64,000 nucleotides of DNA, taken from the NCBI RefSeq assembly GCF_014196295.1, contig NZ_JACIDK010000001.1, positions 414,785 through 478,784 of the forward strand, given 5' to 3'. Positions 36,956 to 46,608 of the stretch are shown in pieces. Below the pieces are notes generated by a model. That model had not been told where the DNA came from. It was given only the letters and a program-made list of their open reading frames with translations, and did no database searches. The stretch is from Phenylobacterium haematophilum (lineage in GTDB: Bacteria > Pseudomonadota > Alphaproteobacteria > Caulobacterales > Caulobacteraceae). Each line of letters begins with the position of its first letter. The stretch's first letter is position 1. Position numbers and translations under genes: made by a program.

Positions 36956-38448
36956 GGCCGGGCTCCTTTCGGCGTCGATTCCAACACCCAGGTGTCCTTC
37001 GAGCCGCCGCCCTGACTGGAATTCACGACCAAGGATCCCTTTTTGAGCGCCACCCGGGTCAGGGCCCCCGGCGTCACCGCGATCTTCTCGCCCGAAAGGA
37101 TGAAGGGGCGCAGATCGACGTGGCGCGGCTCGATGACGCCATCGATCAGGCACGGGGCGGTCGAAAGCTGGATCGTCGGCTGCGCGATGTAGTTGGCGGG
37201 ATCGGCAGCGATCGCCGCGGCGAAGGCCTCGCGTTCTTTGCGGCTGGCGTGCGGTCCCACCAGCATGCCGTAGCCGCCCGATGCGCCGACCGCCTTGACC
37301 ACCAGCTTGTCTAGATTGGCCAGCACGTGCGCCATCTGCGTCGGTTCGCGGCAGAGATAGGTCTCGATGTTCGGCAGAATGGCGTCCTCGCCCAGGTAGT
37401 AGCGGATGATCGCGGGGACGTACGCGTAGACCGCCTTGTCGTCGGCGACGCCGGTGCCGGGCGCGTTGCAGATGACGACGTTGCCGGCCCGGTAGGCGTT
37501 GAACAGGCCCGCCGATCCCAGCGCCGAGTCGCGGCGGAAGGTGAGCGGGTCGATGAAGTCGTCGTCGACCCGCCGATAGATCACGTCGATGCGTCTCAGA
37601 CCGGTCGTGGTGCGCATGTAGACCATGTTGTCGTGCACGACGAGGTCGCGGCCTTCGACCAACGGGCACCCCATCAGCCGCGCCAAATAGGCGTGCTCAT
37701 AGTAGGCGGAGTTGTAGACCCCCGGGGTCAGCACCACGATCTGGGGGTTGGGCCGCCAATCTGCGGCCATACTCTTCAGGGTGCTCAGCAGCAGGTCGGG
37801 ATAGCGATCGATGGCCCGCACGCCAGCTTCGCGAAAGGATCCCGGGAAGGTGCGCCGCGAGGCTTCGCGGTTGGCCAGCATGTAGGAGACCCCGGACGGG
37901 ACGCGCAGATTGTCCTCGAGCACGGCAAAGGCGCCGTCCGGTTGGCGGATCAAGTCCGATCCGCAGACGTTGGCGTAGGCTTCGTGCGGCACGTAGAGGT
38001 TCTGCATTTCCCGCCGGTACGAGGGCGCGCCCAGCACCAGTTCGCGCGGCACCACGCCGTCCATCAGGATCTGCTGCGCGCCGTAGACGTCGGCCAGGAA
38101 CATGTTCAGCGCGCGCAGACGCTGGGTCAGTCCCGCCTCGATCCGCTCCCACTCCGCCGCCGGAATGATCCTGGGCAGGAGGTCTGTCGGAATGATCCGC
38201 TCGGTGCTGCTCTGGCCGCCGTACACGGTGAAGGTGATGCCTTGGAGCAGGAAGTAGCGTTCGAGCGTCCGCTGACGCTCGGCCATTTCAGCCGAGGCTA
38301 GGGTCGCTATGCGCTGGTGCAGTCCCGCGTAGTGTTCGCGCACCTCGCCGGCGCCGGTGAGCATTTCGTCATACGGGGTCACGGACGGTGGGGCCGCCTG
38401 CGCATCCGCTGTGCATTCAGGGTCCTGGGTCGCCACGCCGTACTCCAC
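36952..38448 (-). CDS. Circularly permuted type-2 ATP-grasp protein
   Basis: A 498-residue protein with motifs of the permuted ATP-grasp family: LERYFLLQGITFTVYGG, DIVP-type region PTDLLPRIIPAAEWERIEAG, VLEDNLRVPSGVSYMLANRE, LVVKAVGASGGYGMLVGPHA and NSSQGGGSKDTWVL. The start GTG 38448 has AGGAAAGG 8 bases upstream; another GTG at 38436 is possible. It is the first of three coupled genes (ATP-grasp, alpha-E, transglutaminase). Probably an ATP-dependent peptide ligase. Confidence 0.9.
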   Translation of the reverse strand: MEYGVATQDPECTADAQAAPPSVTPYDEMLTGAGEVREHYAGLHQRIATLASAEMAERQRTLERYFLLQGITFTVYGGQSSTERIIPTDLLPRIIPAAEWERIEAGLTQRLRALNMFLADVYGAQQILMDGVVPRELVLGAPSYRREMQNLYVPHEAYANVCGSDLIRQPDGAFAVLEDNLRVPSGVSYMLANREASRRTFPGSFREAGVRAIDRYPDLLLSTLKSMAADWRPNPQIVVLTPGVYNSAYYEHAYLARLMGCPLVEGRDLVVHDNMVYMRTTTGLRRIDVIYRRVDDDFIDPLTFRRDSALGSAGLFNAYRAGNVVICNAPGTGVADDKAVYAYVPAIIRYYLGEDAILPNIETYLCREPTQMAHVLANLDKLVVKAVGASGGYGMLVGPHASRKEREAFAAAIAADPANYIAQPTIQLSTAPCLIDGVIEPRHVDLRPFILSGEKIAVTPGALTRVALKKGSLVVNSSQGGGSKDTWVLESTPKGARP

Positions 38449-38663
38449 CCGCCAGCCCTTTCCTGCGGTTCGCTGGGAAAGCTTAGGAAAGGCGGGAGCA
38501 ATTGAGGCGAGAAATCCGATCCAGCCGCAGCGCCCTGCGCGGGCGCCCACGAATTGTGCAGATTGGCGCCTGTGCGTGTGGCGCCTTCATCTATCGGTGG
38601 TGGGTGACAGGCGAGCGCGACGCGGGCTACACCCATGGGCGGGGCGCATGTGAAAGGATTGGC

Positions 38664-40442
38664 GTGGGACGATTGGTCGTCGCGGTCGCCGCCTCGGCGG
38701 CCATTTGTGCGTCTGGGACGGCTCGAGCCGAATCCCCACGTGCGACCATCGAAGGGCAGCTCGACGGCCAACTGCGCGAGGCGATCGTCCGCGCCATCGG
38801 TGAGACCGACAAGCCGATCTCCAACCGCTTCGAAGCAAGGCGTCGGGCCAACGAGGCCGGCGAGGACGCGATCGCGGTGCTGCGGTCCGAGGGATACTAC
38901 GCCTACGAAGTGGAGCCCGACGTCGGCGATGGCGATCCGCCGACCGCCATTGTCCGCGTCACGCCCGGGCCGCTGTTCACACTGTCCGACCCGCAGATCG
39001 ACTGGATCGCGCCAGAACCCCTCGAGAGCGTTCGCCAGTCGGGCGAAGTGGTGATGGGTCTGGCCACCGGCGCCCCAGGCCGCGCCGTCGACGTCATCAA
39101 CGCCGAAGGCCGGATCGTAGCGGCGGTCCAGAAGCGCGGCTATGCGGACGCCGCTGCTCAGCCTCGGGAGGTCATCGTCGATCACGCTGATCGCACCGTG
39201 CAGCCGACCTACAAGATCGCGGCCGGCGAGCTGGTGCGTCTGGACGGACTGAAGATCGTCGGTGAATCCGGCCGCAGCCGCCCAGGCTGGCTGGAAAGCC
39301 TGGCGCCATGGAGACCTGGCGAAGTCTACGATCCGGAGGATGTCGGGGAGCTCGAGCGCCGGCTCCTCGACACCGGCGTCTATGATTCCGTCACGGTGTC
39401 GCTGGCCCCAAGGGATCAGGCAGAGCCCGATGGCCGCCGGCCGATCCTTCTGAGCCTGGCCGATCGTAAGCCGCGGACCCTGGAACTTGGCGCGAGCTAC
39501 TCGACCACCGAGGGCTTCGGCGCCGACGCGCGCTGGACGCGCTACAACGTACTAGGCAGGGCCGACACGCTGACCTTGCTCGCGCGCGCGTCTAACATCG
39601 ACAGTCGCCTTGGGGCGGAGTTGACCCTCCCACACTGGCGGCGACCGCAGCAGACGTTCAAGGCTGGCGGCGGGGCCTACTCTAACCGTACAGACGCCTA
39701 TGACGAAACCGGCGTCGGCGTTCGCGCCGACGTCACGCGGCGCTTCCGCAAGACATCGTACGTCACGCTCGGCGGCTCGCTCGACTACGGCAAGGTCGAG
39801 GAAAAGCAGACCGTTCTGGTGTCGTCGCTGGGCGAGGACCTGATGACCATCGCCGGGCTCGCGGCCGGGGCGCTCGACCGCTCCGACGATCCGCTGGATC
39901 CCAAGCGGGGCTGGCGTCTCGACGTGCGGGCCGAGCCTACCTACCTGATCGGCGACGAGAGCATGGCCTATCTGAAGGTCCAGAGCCAAGGCACGATCTA
40001 CGTCCCATTCGACGCCAAGGCGCGCACGGTGCTCGCCGGCCGCGTCAAGGCCGGCGCCATGATCGGCGGCAGCATCCCCGAAGTCCCGGCGTCCCGGCGC
40101 TTCTATGCCGGCGGCGGCGGCTCAGTCCGCGGCTACGCCTATCAGGCCATCGGGCCCCGCGACATCGACAACACCCCGGAAGGCGGCATCTCGCTGCTTG
40201 AGACGTCGCTCGAGCTCCGTCAGAGGGTCGGTGAGCGGTGGGGCGTCGTCGCTTTTGTGGACGCAGGCGCTGTGGGCGCCAATGAGTTCCCGACCGGCGA
40301 CGACTTCAGCGTCGGCGTCGGCGTGGGCGTTCGCTACGATCTCGGGTTCGGCCCGATCCGCGCCGACATCGCCGTTCCGCTGGACAAGCGTGAAGGCGAC
40401 CCGGCCTTCCAGATCTATCTCAGCATCGGGCAGAGCTTTTGA
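38664..40442 (+). CDS. tamA: TamA/Omp85-family outer-membrane assembly protein
   Basis: A 592-residue Omp85-family protein: signal peptide (VAVAASAAICASGTARAESP), POTRA domains (about 40-250) and a C-terminal 16-stranded barrel (about 260-592) with the conserved RGY-type loop GGGGSVRGYAYQAIGP and final strand FQIYLSIGQSF ending in Phe. The start GTG 38664 is chosen for AAAGGA 6 bases upstream. It overlaps tamB, consistent with the TAM complex that inserts outer-membrane proteins. Confidence 0.9.
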   Translation: MGRLVVAVAASAAICASGTARAESPRATIEGQLDGQLREAIVRAIGETDKPISNRFEARRRANEAGEDAIAVLRSEGYYAYEVEPDVGDGDPPTAIVRVTPGPLFTLSDPQIDWIAPEPLESVRQSGEVVMGLATGAPGRAVDVINAEGRIVAAVQKRGYADAAAQPREVIVDHADRTVQPTYKIAAGELVRLDGLKIVGESGRSRPGWLESLAPWRPGEVYDPEDVGELERRLLDTGVYDSVTVSLAPRDQAEPDGRRPILLSLADRKPRTLELGASYSTTEGFGADARWTRYNVLGRADTLTLLARASNIDSRLGAELTLPHWRRPQQTFKAGGGAYSNRTDAYDETGVGVRADVTRRFRKTSYVTLGGSLDYGKVEEKQTVLVSSLGEDLMTIAGLAAGALDRSDDPLDPKRGWRLDVRAEPTYLIGDESMAYLKVQSQGTIYVPFDAKARTVLAGRVKAGAMIGGSIPEVPASRRFYAGGGGSVRGYAYQAIGPRDIDNTPEGGISLLETSLELRQRVGERWGVVAFVDAGAVGANEFPTGDDFSVGVGVGVRYDLGFGPIRADIAVPLDKREGDPAFQIYLSIGQSF

Positions 40443-43400
40443 CCGAGACCCCGAACGAGATCGAACAGGCGCCGACCGCGCCGAAGAAGAAGGTCCGCAG
40501 GCGCTGGGGCCTGGTTGTGCTTATGACCTGCGCGCTGATCGTGGCCCTGGCCGCCGGCGCGCTGCTCGCCGGACGCTACGGGGCGCTTTCGCCGCAGGGC
40601 CGGTCGATCATCGAGACACGGGCCAACGGCCTGAAGGTCGGCCGGTTCGGCAGGCTCTACATCGAAGGACTGAGCGGCGACGTCTGGCGTGACTTCAGCG
40701 TCCGGAAGGTCGAGATTCGCGATCCCAAGGGGATATGGCTTGAGGGCCGCAACCTACGCCTGAAATGGGCGTTCGGGGACCTCCGGCAGCGGAGGTTCCA
40801 CGCCACCGACGTGACGGCCGAACATCTGATCGTCTATCGCCGGCCAGTAACTGAGCCCAAGCGCCCCTCTGCGGGGATGCCGATCGACATCGTCATCGAC
40901 CGTGCGAGCGGCCGGGTTGAACTGATGCCGGAATTAGCACGGACACGCGGCGTCTACGACGTCGAGGCCGCTGTCGAGCTCATGCGCCGCAACGGCGGCC
41001 AAAAGGGCGCGGCAAAGGCGGCCAGCGTTCTCCATCCCGGCGATCATCTGGCCGCCAAGTTCGATTTCGGCGGCGGACGTCCGCTGGTTCTGGAAGCCGA
41101 CGCGCGCGAAGCGCAAGGCGGCGCTCTGGCCGGGGCGTTGGGCCTTGCGCCGGACCAGCCGTTCCTGCTGCACGTGCGCGCCAAGGGCGAGGCCTCGACC
41201 GGCCGGTTCTCGGCCGTCGCCGAGAGCGGCGTGACGCGGCCGGTGGACGCATCGGGCGTATGGGGACCGGACGGTGGATCGGCCCAGGGGCGCGTCGAGT
41301 TGGGCGCCTCGACCCACACGCAGGCGCTCGTGGCGAGGCTCGGGCCGCAGGTCCAGTTCGTGGTGACGGGCGCCAAGGCCGAGCAGGGCCTGTTCAACTT
41401 GGAGGCCGACCTGACCTCCGACAACTTGGTGGTCGCGGCCAAGGGCAAGGCGAACCTCGGCGAGCGCCGGACGGGACCGAAGGGCGTGGCGCTGACCGCC
41501 TCGGCGCGGGAGTTGTCGAAGATCACCGGCGGGCCCTCCATGGGCCTCGGGCGCATCGATGGCGTGCTCGCCGGGACGCTGGATGATCTGCGGTTCGCAG
41601 GCACGGCTGATGTCGCCCGCCTGAAGCTCGGCCAGTATGACCTGGATCGAATCTCCGGCCCGTTCGCGCTGACTCGTAAGGACAAGGTGCTGGCGATCGA
41701 AGGGCGGCTAGCGGGGGCGGGGGGGCGCGGCTCCGGGCTGGCCGCGGCGCTGCTGGGCGCGCGGCCGACGGCCGTGATCGATGCGGCGCGCCTGGCCGAC
41801 GGCCGCCTGTTGCTGCGCAAGGTCGAGGCGACGGGCGCCGGGCTGAAGGTCGACGCGAGCGGCCGCCGCAGTCTGCTCGGCGGTCTCAATTTCAAAGGCA
41901 GGGCGGCGTTCTCCAACCTGGCGGCCGCCCGCGCCGGCGCCAGCGGCGCGCTCACCGCCGATTGGTCGGCTAGCCAGGGCGGGGCCGGTAAGCCTTGGGC
42001 CTTGACCGTGGACGCCAAGGGCGCGCGGTTCGCGTCCGGCTTTTCGGAGCTCGATCGTGTGCTCGGCCCCACGCCCAGTTTGCAGGCTCGGGCGGACGTG
42101 GCCGGCCGCAAGGTCTCGATCTCCCGCGGCTCGCTTGACGGTGCGGCGATCAAGGCGACGACGGCCGGGGTGCTCGATGAAGCCGGCGACATGCGCTTCA
42201 AGCTCGATTGGTCGGCGAACGGTCCGTTCCGCGCCGGCCCCGTCGAGATCACCGGCAAGGCCAGCGGCACGGGCGCCATCACTGGGAGACCTGCGTCGCC
42301 GCGCGCCGACCTGCTGGCGGACATCGAGGCTATCGACCTCCCGCGCCTGCCGCTGAAGGACGCCAAGCTGACCCTGAGTTTCATGCGCGGCGCCAACGGC
42401 TCCAGCGGCGTCGTCGCGATGACGGCGGCCAGCGAGTTCGGCCCGGCGGCGGCGCGCTCGGCTTTCAGCTTCCCACGCGGCGGCGTCGATCTGTCGGAGC
42501 TATCGCTCGACGCTGGCGGGTTGACCGCCAGCGGCGCGGTATCGCTGCGCAAGGCGACACCCTCGGCGGCCGACCTGAAGGTCCGGGTCGCCAAAGGGGC
42601 GTTCCTTGATGGCGGGGTGATCGCAGGGGCGGTGAAGATCGTCGATGCGTCAGGCGGGCCGCGCGCCACGCTGAATCTGACCGCCAACGACGCGGTGCTG
42701 CCCGGGTCTCGCTTCGCGGTGCGCAGCGGTGCGGTGACAGCAGACGGACCCTTGGCGCGGTTGCCTTATCAGGCCCGTCTGCAGGGCGTATCGGCCAGCG
42801 AGCGCTGGCGCCTGGATGGCGGCGGGACGCTCGCGGCGCGGGATCAGGGATACGAGCTGACCTTTGCAGGGGATGGGAGCTACGGACGCCGGAACATGAA
42901 GACCATCGAGCCGGCGGTCGTAAGGTTCGGCGGGGGCGAGCGCAGCGCGCACCTGCGGCTGGTCGCCTCGGACGGCGGACGAATCGACTTTGACGCGAGC
43001 CTCGAAAAGGACGCTTCTGACGTCCGCGCGAAAGTGCAGAACCTCGGGCTTGGACTCGTGAACGCCGACCTGACGGGCCGGGCCGACGGCACGCTCACCC
43101 TGACCGGACGCGGCGGCCAACTGGCGGGTACGCTGGAGGCCAATCTCGACGACGCCCGCGGCCGCGGGTCGCCTCGCGAGCAGGGCCTGGACGGGGTGCT
43201 TAAGGCCAAGCTGGCCGGAGATTTCCTCGAACTTGACGCCGCAGTGACCAACGAGCACGGGCTGCGCGCCAACGCCCAGGTGACCCTGCCGACAGAGAGC
43301 AGCGCCAGTCCGTTCCGCGTCGCGATCGTCCGGACGCAGCCGATGCGCGGCAAGTTCTTTGCGGATGGCGAGGTGAAGCCGCTGTGGGACCTGCTGGTCG

Positions 43401-44617
43401 GTGGCGAACGCGAACTGGCTGGACACGTCCAGATGCAAGGTACGCTCAGCGGGACCCTTGCCGACCCGCGCGCCGTGGGGCAGGCCGAGGTCGACAATGG
43501 CCGCTTCTCCGACGGTGCGACGGGTCTGGTGCTTACCGACGTAACGCTGCGCGCGACCCTGGCCGACAACGCGGTCAACATAGTGCACGCGACTGGCGCC
43601 GATGGGCATGGCGGCTCGCTGGCCGGTGCCGGCCGGCTCAGCTTGCTCCGCAACGGGGCCTCGACCTTTAAGCTCGACCTGAAGAATTTCAGGCTGATCG
43701 ACAACGATCTGGCCACCGCCTCGGCGTCCGGCCAGGCCACCCTCGACCGCGCCGCTGACGGCAAGGTGCGGCTGGCGGGCGACCTGATCATCGACCGTGC
43801 CGACGTGGCCGCCAAGTTGACCGGCGGTTCCGGTGTCGTGAACATGGACGTCATCGAGCGCAACAAACCTGTCGACATCTCGGGTTCGCTGCAGCCGGTG
43901 GCGCGCCGCGGGGCGGCGATAACTCTCGACGTCACGCTCAAGGCCCCGCGGCGAATCTACCTGCGCGGCAAGGGGCTGGACGTGGAACTGTCGCTGGACG
44001 CCAGGGTCGGCGGAAGCACGGCCCGGCCCACTCTTTCTGGAACGGCGCGTGTGGTGCGTGGCGAGTACGACTTTGCAGGCAAGCGCTTCGAGTTCGACGA
44101 CCGTGGTGTGGTCTATCTGGCGACCTCGCCACAGGCGATCCGCTTGGACCTGTCGGCGACGCGGGACGATCCCTCGCTGACCGCCGTCGTTCGCATTCGC
44201 GGCACTGCGGCCAAGCCCGAGATCACCCTGACCTCGGTGCCGACTTTGCCGAATGACGAGGTGTTGTCGCAGGTTCTGTTCGGACGCTCGGCCTCCCAGC
44301 TCTCGCCGCTGGAAGCCGCGCAACTGGCTTCGGCGCTATCGTCACTGGCGGGTGGCGGAGGCTTCGACGTAGTCGGCAACCTGCGCACGTTTGCGGGCCT
44401 CGACAGGCTGTCCCTGGCGGGCGGCGACGAGTCGGGGGTCACCGTATCGGGCGGCAAGTACTTGACCGACGACGTCTATCTCGAAATCACCGGGGGAGGG
44501 CGCGAGGGGCCTTCCGCACAGGTAGAGTGGCGACTCGGCCGCAGCCTGTCCATCATCTCGAAACTGGCCAGCCAGGGGGACGGCAAGCTCGCCGTTCGCT
44601 GGCGCAAGGACTACTGA
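40439..44617 (+). CDS. tamB: TamB-like translocation and assembly protein
   Basis: A 1392-residue protein with one N-terminal membrane anchor (residues about 24-46), a long beta-rich periplasmic body and the C-terminal DUF490/TamB domain (VLFGRSASQLSPLEAAQLAS, TDDVYLEITGGG, SIISKLASQGDGKLAVRWRK). TamB spans the periplasm and pairs with TamA; such proteins may also move phospholipids. The start is TTG 40439, overlapping the tamA stop. It is followed by a small lipoprotein gene after 2 bases. Confidence 0.92.
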   Translation: MTETPNEIEQAPTAPKKKVRRRWGLVVLMTCALIVALAAGALLAGRYGALSPQGRSIIETRANGLKVGRFGRLYIEGLSGDVWRDFSVRKVEIRDPKGIWLEGRNLRLKWAFGDLRQRRFHATDVTAEHLIVYRRPVTEPKRPSAGMPIDIVIDRASGRVELMPELARTRGVYDVEAAVELMRRNGGQKGAAKAASVLHPGDHLAAKFDFGGGRPLVLEADAREAQGGALAGALGLAPDQPFLLHVRAKGEASTGRFSAVAESGVTRPVDASGVWGPDGGSAQGRVELGASTHTQALVARLGPQVQFVVTGAKAEQGLFNLEADLTSDNLVVAAKGKANLGERRTGPKGVALTASARELSKITGGPSMGLGRIDGVLAGTLDDLRFAGTADVARLKLGQYDLDRISGPFALTRKDKVLAIEGRLAGAGGRGSGLAAALLGARPTAVIDAARLADGRLLLRKVEATGAGLKVDASGRRSLLGGLNFKGRAAFSNLAAARAGASGALTADWSASQGGAGKPWALTVDAKGARFASGFSELDRVLGPTPSLQARADVAGRKVSISRGSLDGAAIKATTAGVLDEAGDMRFKLDWSANGPFRAGPVEITGKASGTGAITGRPASPRADLLADIEAIDLPRLPLKDAKLTLSFMRGANGSSGVVAMTAASEFGPAAARSAFSFPRGGVDLSELSLDAGGLTASGAVSLRKATPSAADLKVRVAKGAFLDGGVIAGAVKIVDASGGPRATLNLTANDAVLPGSRFAVRSGAVTADGPLARLPYQARLQGVSASERWRLDGGGTLAARDQGYELTFAGDGSYGRRNMKTIEPAVVRFGGGERSAHLRLVASDGGRIDFDASLEKDASDVRAKVQNLGLGLVNADLTGRADGTLTLTGRGGQLAGTLEANLDDARGRGSPREQGLDGVLKAKLAGDFLELDAAVTNEHGLRANAQVTLPTESSASPFRVAIVRTQPMRGKFFADGEVKPLWDLLVGGERELAGHVQMQGTLSGTLADPRAVGQAEVDNGRFSDGATGLVLTDVTLRATLADNAVNIVHATGADGHGGSLAGAGRLSLLRNGASTFKLDLKNFRLIDNDLATASASGQATLDRAADGKVRLAGDLIIDRADVAAKLTGGSGVVNMDVIERNKPVDISGSLQPVARRGAAITLDVTLKAPRRIYLRGKGLDVELSLDARVGGSTARPTLSGTARVVRGEYDFAGKRFEFDDRGVVYLATSPQAIRLDLSATRDDPSLTAVVRIRGTAAKPEITLTSVPTLPNDEVLSQVLFGRSASQLSPLEAAQLASALSSLAGGGGFDVVGNLRTFAGLDRLSLAGGDESGVTVSGGKYLTDDVYLEITGGGREGPSAQVEWRLGRSLSIISKLASQGDGKLAVRWRKDY

Positions 44618-44619
44618 CG

Positions 44620-44994
44620 ATGCGACGGCTGATCCCACTCATTCTGGCGCCTCTGGCGCTGACGGCATGCGAAAAGCCGCTCACGGCGCCGAGCAATCCG
44701 GGCGTGTGCTGGCGCATGGTCGAGGGCATGAACGGGAAGCCCGACTTCCGCCCGATCGCGCCGGACATCGACACGCTGGAAAACTGCGCCGTTCGGCTGG
44801 AAGGCTTGCGGATGACGACCGGTCTGCCGATGACGGGCGCGTTCCAAGGACGTTTCATCTACGTCACTGACGAGGAGATCAGCGTCGCCTCCGGGCCCAA
44901 GGCTCAGCGCTATCGCGTGTTCACGCCCGCCGCGCGGCTCGAGGTTCAGAAGGGCATCCAGACGCTGCTCGACCGCGAGAAGGCGGGCGCTTAG
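44620..44994 (+). CDS. Small envelope lipoprotein (family A)
   Basis: A 124-residue lipoprotein with lipobox LALTAC (Cys17) and the mature pattern GVCWRM, TLENCAVRLEGLRMT, MTGAFQGRFIYVTDEE, shared with the lipoprotein at 16096-16485. Start ATG 44620, with AAGGA upstream, 2 bases after tamB, so it probably belongs to the tam operon and may act in the same envelope process. Its stop overlaps that of phhA by 4 bases. Confidence 0.7.
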   Translation: MRRLIPLILAPLALTACEKPLTAPSNPGVCWRMVEGMNGKPDFRPIAPDIDTLENCAVRLEGLRMTTGLPMTGAFQGRFIYVTDEEISVASGPKAQRYRVFTPAARLEVQKGIQTLLDREKAGA

Positions 44995-45866
44995 CCGGCG
45001 GCCAGCCGGCCGCCGCGCTGCGCATAGGCCTGCGTGCCGCACGTGAAGATGCGGTCGCCCGGCGCCATTGCATCGATCGCGATGTCCTCAGCCCCGTCCA
45101 GCCGGGCGTAGATGGCCGAGAAGTCGGCCAGCGTGGCTTCGCGCAGCGCCTTGAGTGACGGGATTACGAAATAGACCTGCTGGAAGTCGTCAATTCGATA
45201 GGGGGTGCGCATCACCCGCTCCAGGTCGAAGCCGATCCGGTTCGGGGAGGGATCATCGAGCGCAAAGATCGACTCCGCCCGGCTCGACACGATGCCAGCC
45301 CCGTAGATTCGCAATCCCTGCGACGTTTCCATCAGCCCGAACTCAACGGTGTACCAATAGAGCCGCGCCAAGTTGTGGAGTTGGCCGCGGCCAAGCGCCT
45401 TCAGTCCGCCCTCGCCATAGGCCTGCATGTAGTCGGCGAAGATCGGATCGGTGAGCATCGGCACGTGGCCGAAGACATCGTGGAAGACGTCGGGCTCCTG
45501 CAGGTAGTCGAGTTCATGCGGCTTGCGAATGAAGCGTCCGGCCGGAAAGCGCCGGTTCGCCAGGTGTTCGAAGAAGACGTCGTCGGGCACCAGGCCCGGA
45601 ACGGCGACCACGGACCAGCCGGTCAGCCTGCGCAGTTCCTCGTTGGTGCGTTCGAATTCGGGGATGCCGCCGCGATGCAGGTCCAGGGCGTCCAGCCCCT
45701 TCAGAAAGGCGTCGCAGGCCCGGCCGGGCAACAGTTGCGCCTGGCGCTCATAGAGCGTCGTCCAGACGTCGTGCTCGGCCTGGGTGTAGCTCGCCCAGTC
45801 CTGGTCGATCGTCCAATCGGCCCGGGCTCCGGGCGGCGGCGTGGTGCTGAAAGCGTCTGCGCTCAT
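44991..45866 (-). CDS. phhA: Phenylalanine-4-hydroxylase
   Basis: A 291-residue aromatic amino acid hydroxylase converting Phe to Tyr with tetrahydrobiopterin and iron. The metal site is HDVFGHVP (two His) plus Glu in YTVEFGLM. Further markers: TGWSVVAVPGLVPDDVFFEH, RRFPAGRFIRKPHELDYLQE, FVIPSLKALREAT. The length is typical of bacterial enzymes. No pterin recycling gene or Lrp-type regulator is adjacent. Confidence 0.95.
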   Translation of the reverse strand: MSADAFSTTPPPGARADWTIDQDWASYTQAEHDVWTTLYERQAQLLPGRACDAFLKGLDALDLHRGGIPEFERTNEELRRLTGWSVVAVPGLVPDDVFFEHLANRRFPAGRFIRKPHELDYLQEPDVFHDVFGHVPMLTDPIFADYMQAYGEGGLKALGRGQLHNLARLYWYTVEFGLMETSQGLRIYGAGIVSSRAESIFALDDPSPNRIGFDLERVMRTPYRIDDFQQVYFVIPSLKALREATLADFSAIYARLDGAEDIAIDAMAPGDRIFTCGTQAYAQRGGRLAAG

Positions 45867-45983
45867 GGCATTACAATGGGCGCGTCGACGGGAAACTTCC
45901 GTTCGAACTGTGCCGAAAAATCTGGATCCTGCGGATAAAGATTGCGTCGCACGCGCTCGGCCGGAAAGGCTCTTGCCGCGAGG

Positions 45984-46370
45984 CTAGTGGCTGATCCTCG
46001 GCCGAAGCACGTAGTGTCCTTCCTCGAAGGATTCGAAGATCAGCGAGGCCTGCGGGTGACCGACCGGTTCGCCGCTGTCGTCAGGCATCAGATTCTGCTC
46101 TGAGACATACGCGACGTAGGCGTTCTCATCGTTCTCGGCCAAAAGGTGGTAGAACGGCTGATCCTTGCGGGGGCGGATTTCCTCCGGGATCGACAGCCAC
46201 CACTGCTCGGTATTGGCGAACGTGGGATCGACGTCGAAAATTACCCCGCGGAACGGATAATGCCGGTGCCGGACCACCTGTCCGATGGCGTACTTGGCCA
46301 GACGCGCCTCGGTGAGCACCGTCGGGGGCGCCACCAAGTCTCGTCCGCTTTTTTCAATACGAGCGTCCAT
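45984..46370 (-). CDS. hspQ: HspQ heat-shock protein / hemimethylated-DNA-binding family
   Basis: A 128-residue member of the YccV/HspQ family: YAIGQVVRHRHYPFRGVIFD, PFYHLLAENDENAYVAYVSE, HYVLRPRISH. It carries an extra ~25 residues at the N-terminus relative to E. coli HspQ. HspQ adjusts Lon proteolysis and binds hemimethylated DNA in E. coli. The start region has no strong Shine-Dalgarno. Confidence 0.9.
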   Translation of the reverse strand: MDARIEKSGRDLVAPPTVLTEARLAKYAIGQVVRHRHYPFRGVIFDVDPTFANTEQWWLSIPEEIRPRKDQPFYHLLAENDENAYVAYVSEQNLMPDDSGEPVGHPQASLIFESFEEGHYVLRPRISH

Positions 46371-46487
46371 AAAACCGACTCTAGACCCCGGCGCCTAACT
46401 GGGAGGTGAACGTACTGCTCATCGATCGCAGTGCAAGTGCGCGCCTTCCGAGAGGCGAAGAGCCTTGCTACAGTCGCCTGTGAAACG

Positions 46488-46507
46488 AGGCGCCGGCGTC
46501 GGCGCCT
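46488..46507. other. Stem-loop in the leader of the Ppx/GppA gene
   Basis: AGGCGCCG (46488-46495) and CGGCGCCT (46500-46507) form a perfect 8-base-pair stem with a GCGT loop, about 100 bases before the GTG of the phosphatase gene. No T tract follows. It could be a leader structure or part of a promoter; nothing else is seen in 46371-46608. Confidence 0.35.
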
Positions 46508-46608
46508 GCTAGGGACGGATGTCGGTCCATGAGGGTGGCGCTGTTGAGCGCGTTCGGGCGGAACGCGCTCCAAGGCCTTGAAATGCAAGCGTTCTGGTCG
46601 CCGTCCCG

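Noticed and set aside
36956..37669. N-terminal extension of the alpha-E reading frame
   Set aside because: It overlaps the ATP-grasp gene in another frame and is Arg/Pro-rich without a domain; the MMLARVADSLYW start is the family start.
41044..44323. Two long antisense frames in tamB (547 and 557 codons)
   Set aside because: Codon bias of GC-rich DNA leaves antisense frames open; tamB is conserved and complete.
46371..46608. Sigma-32 promoter for hspQ
   Set aside because: No CTTGAAA-type and CCCAT-type pair at the right spacing was found in the leader.
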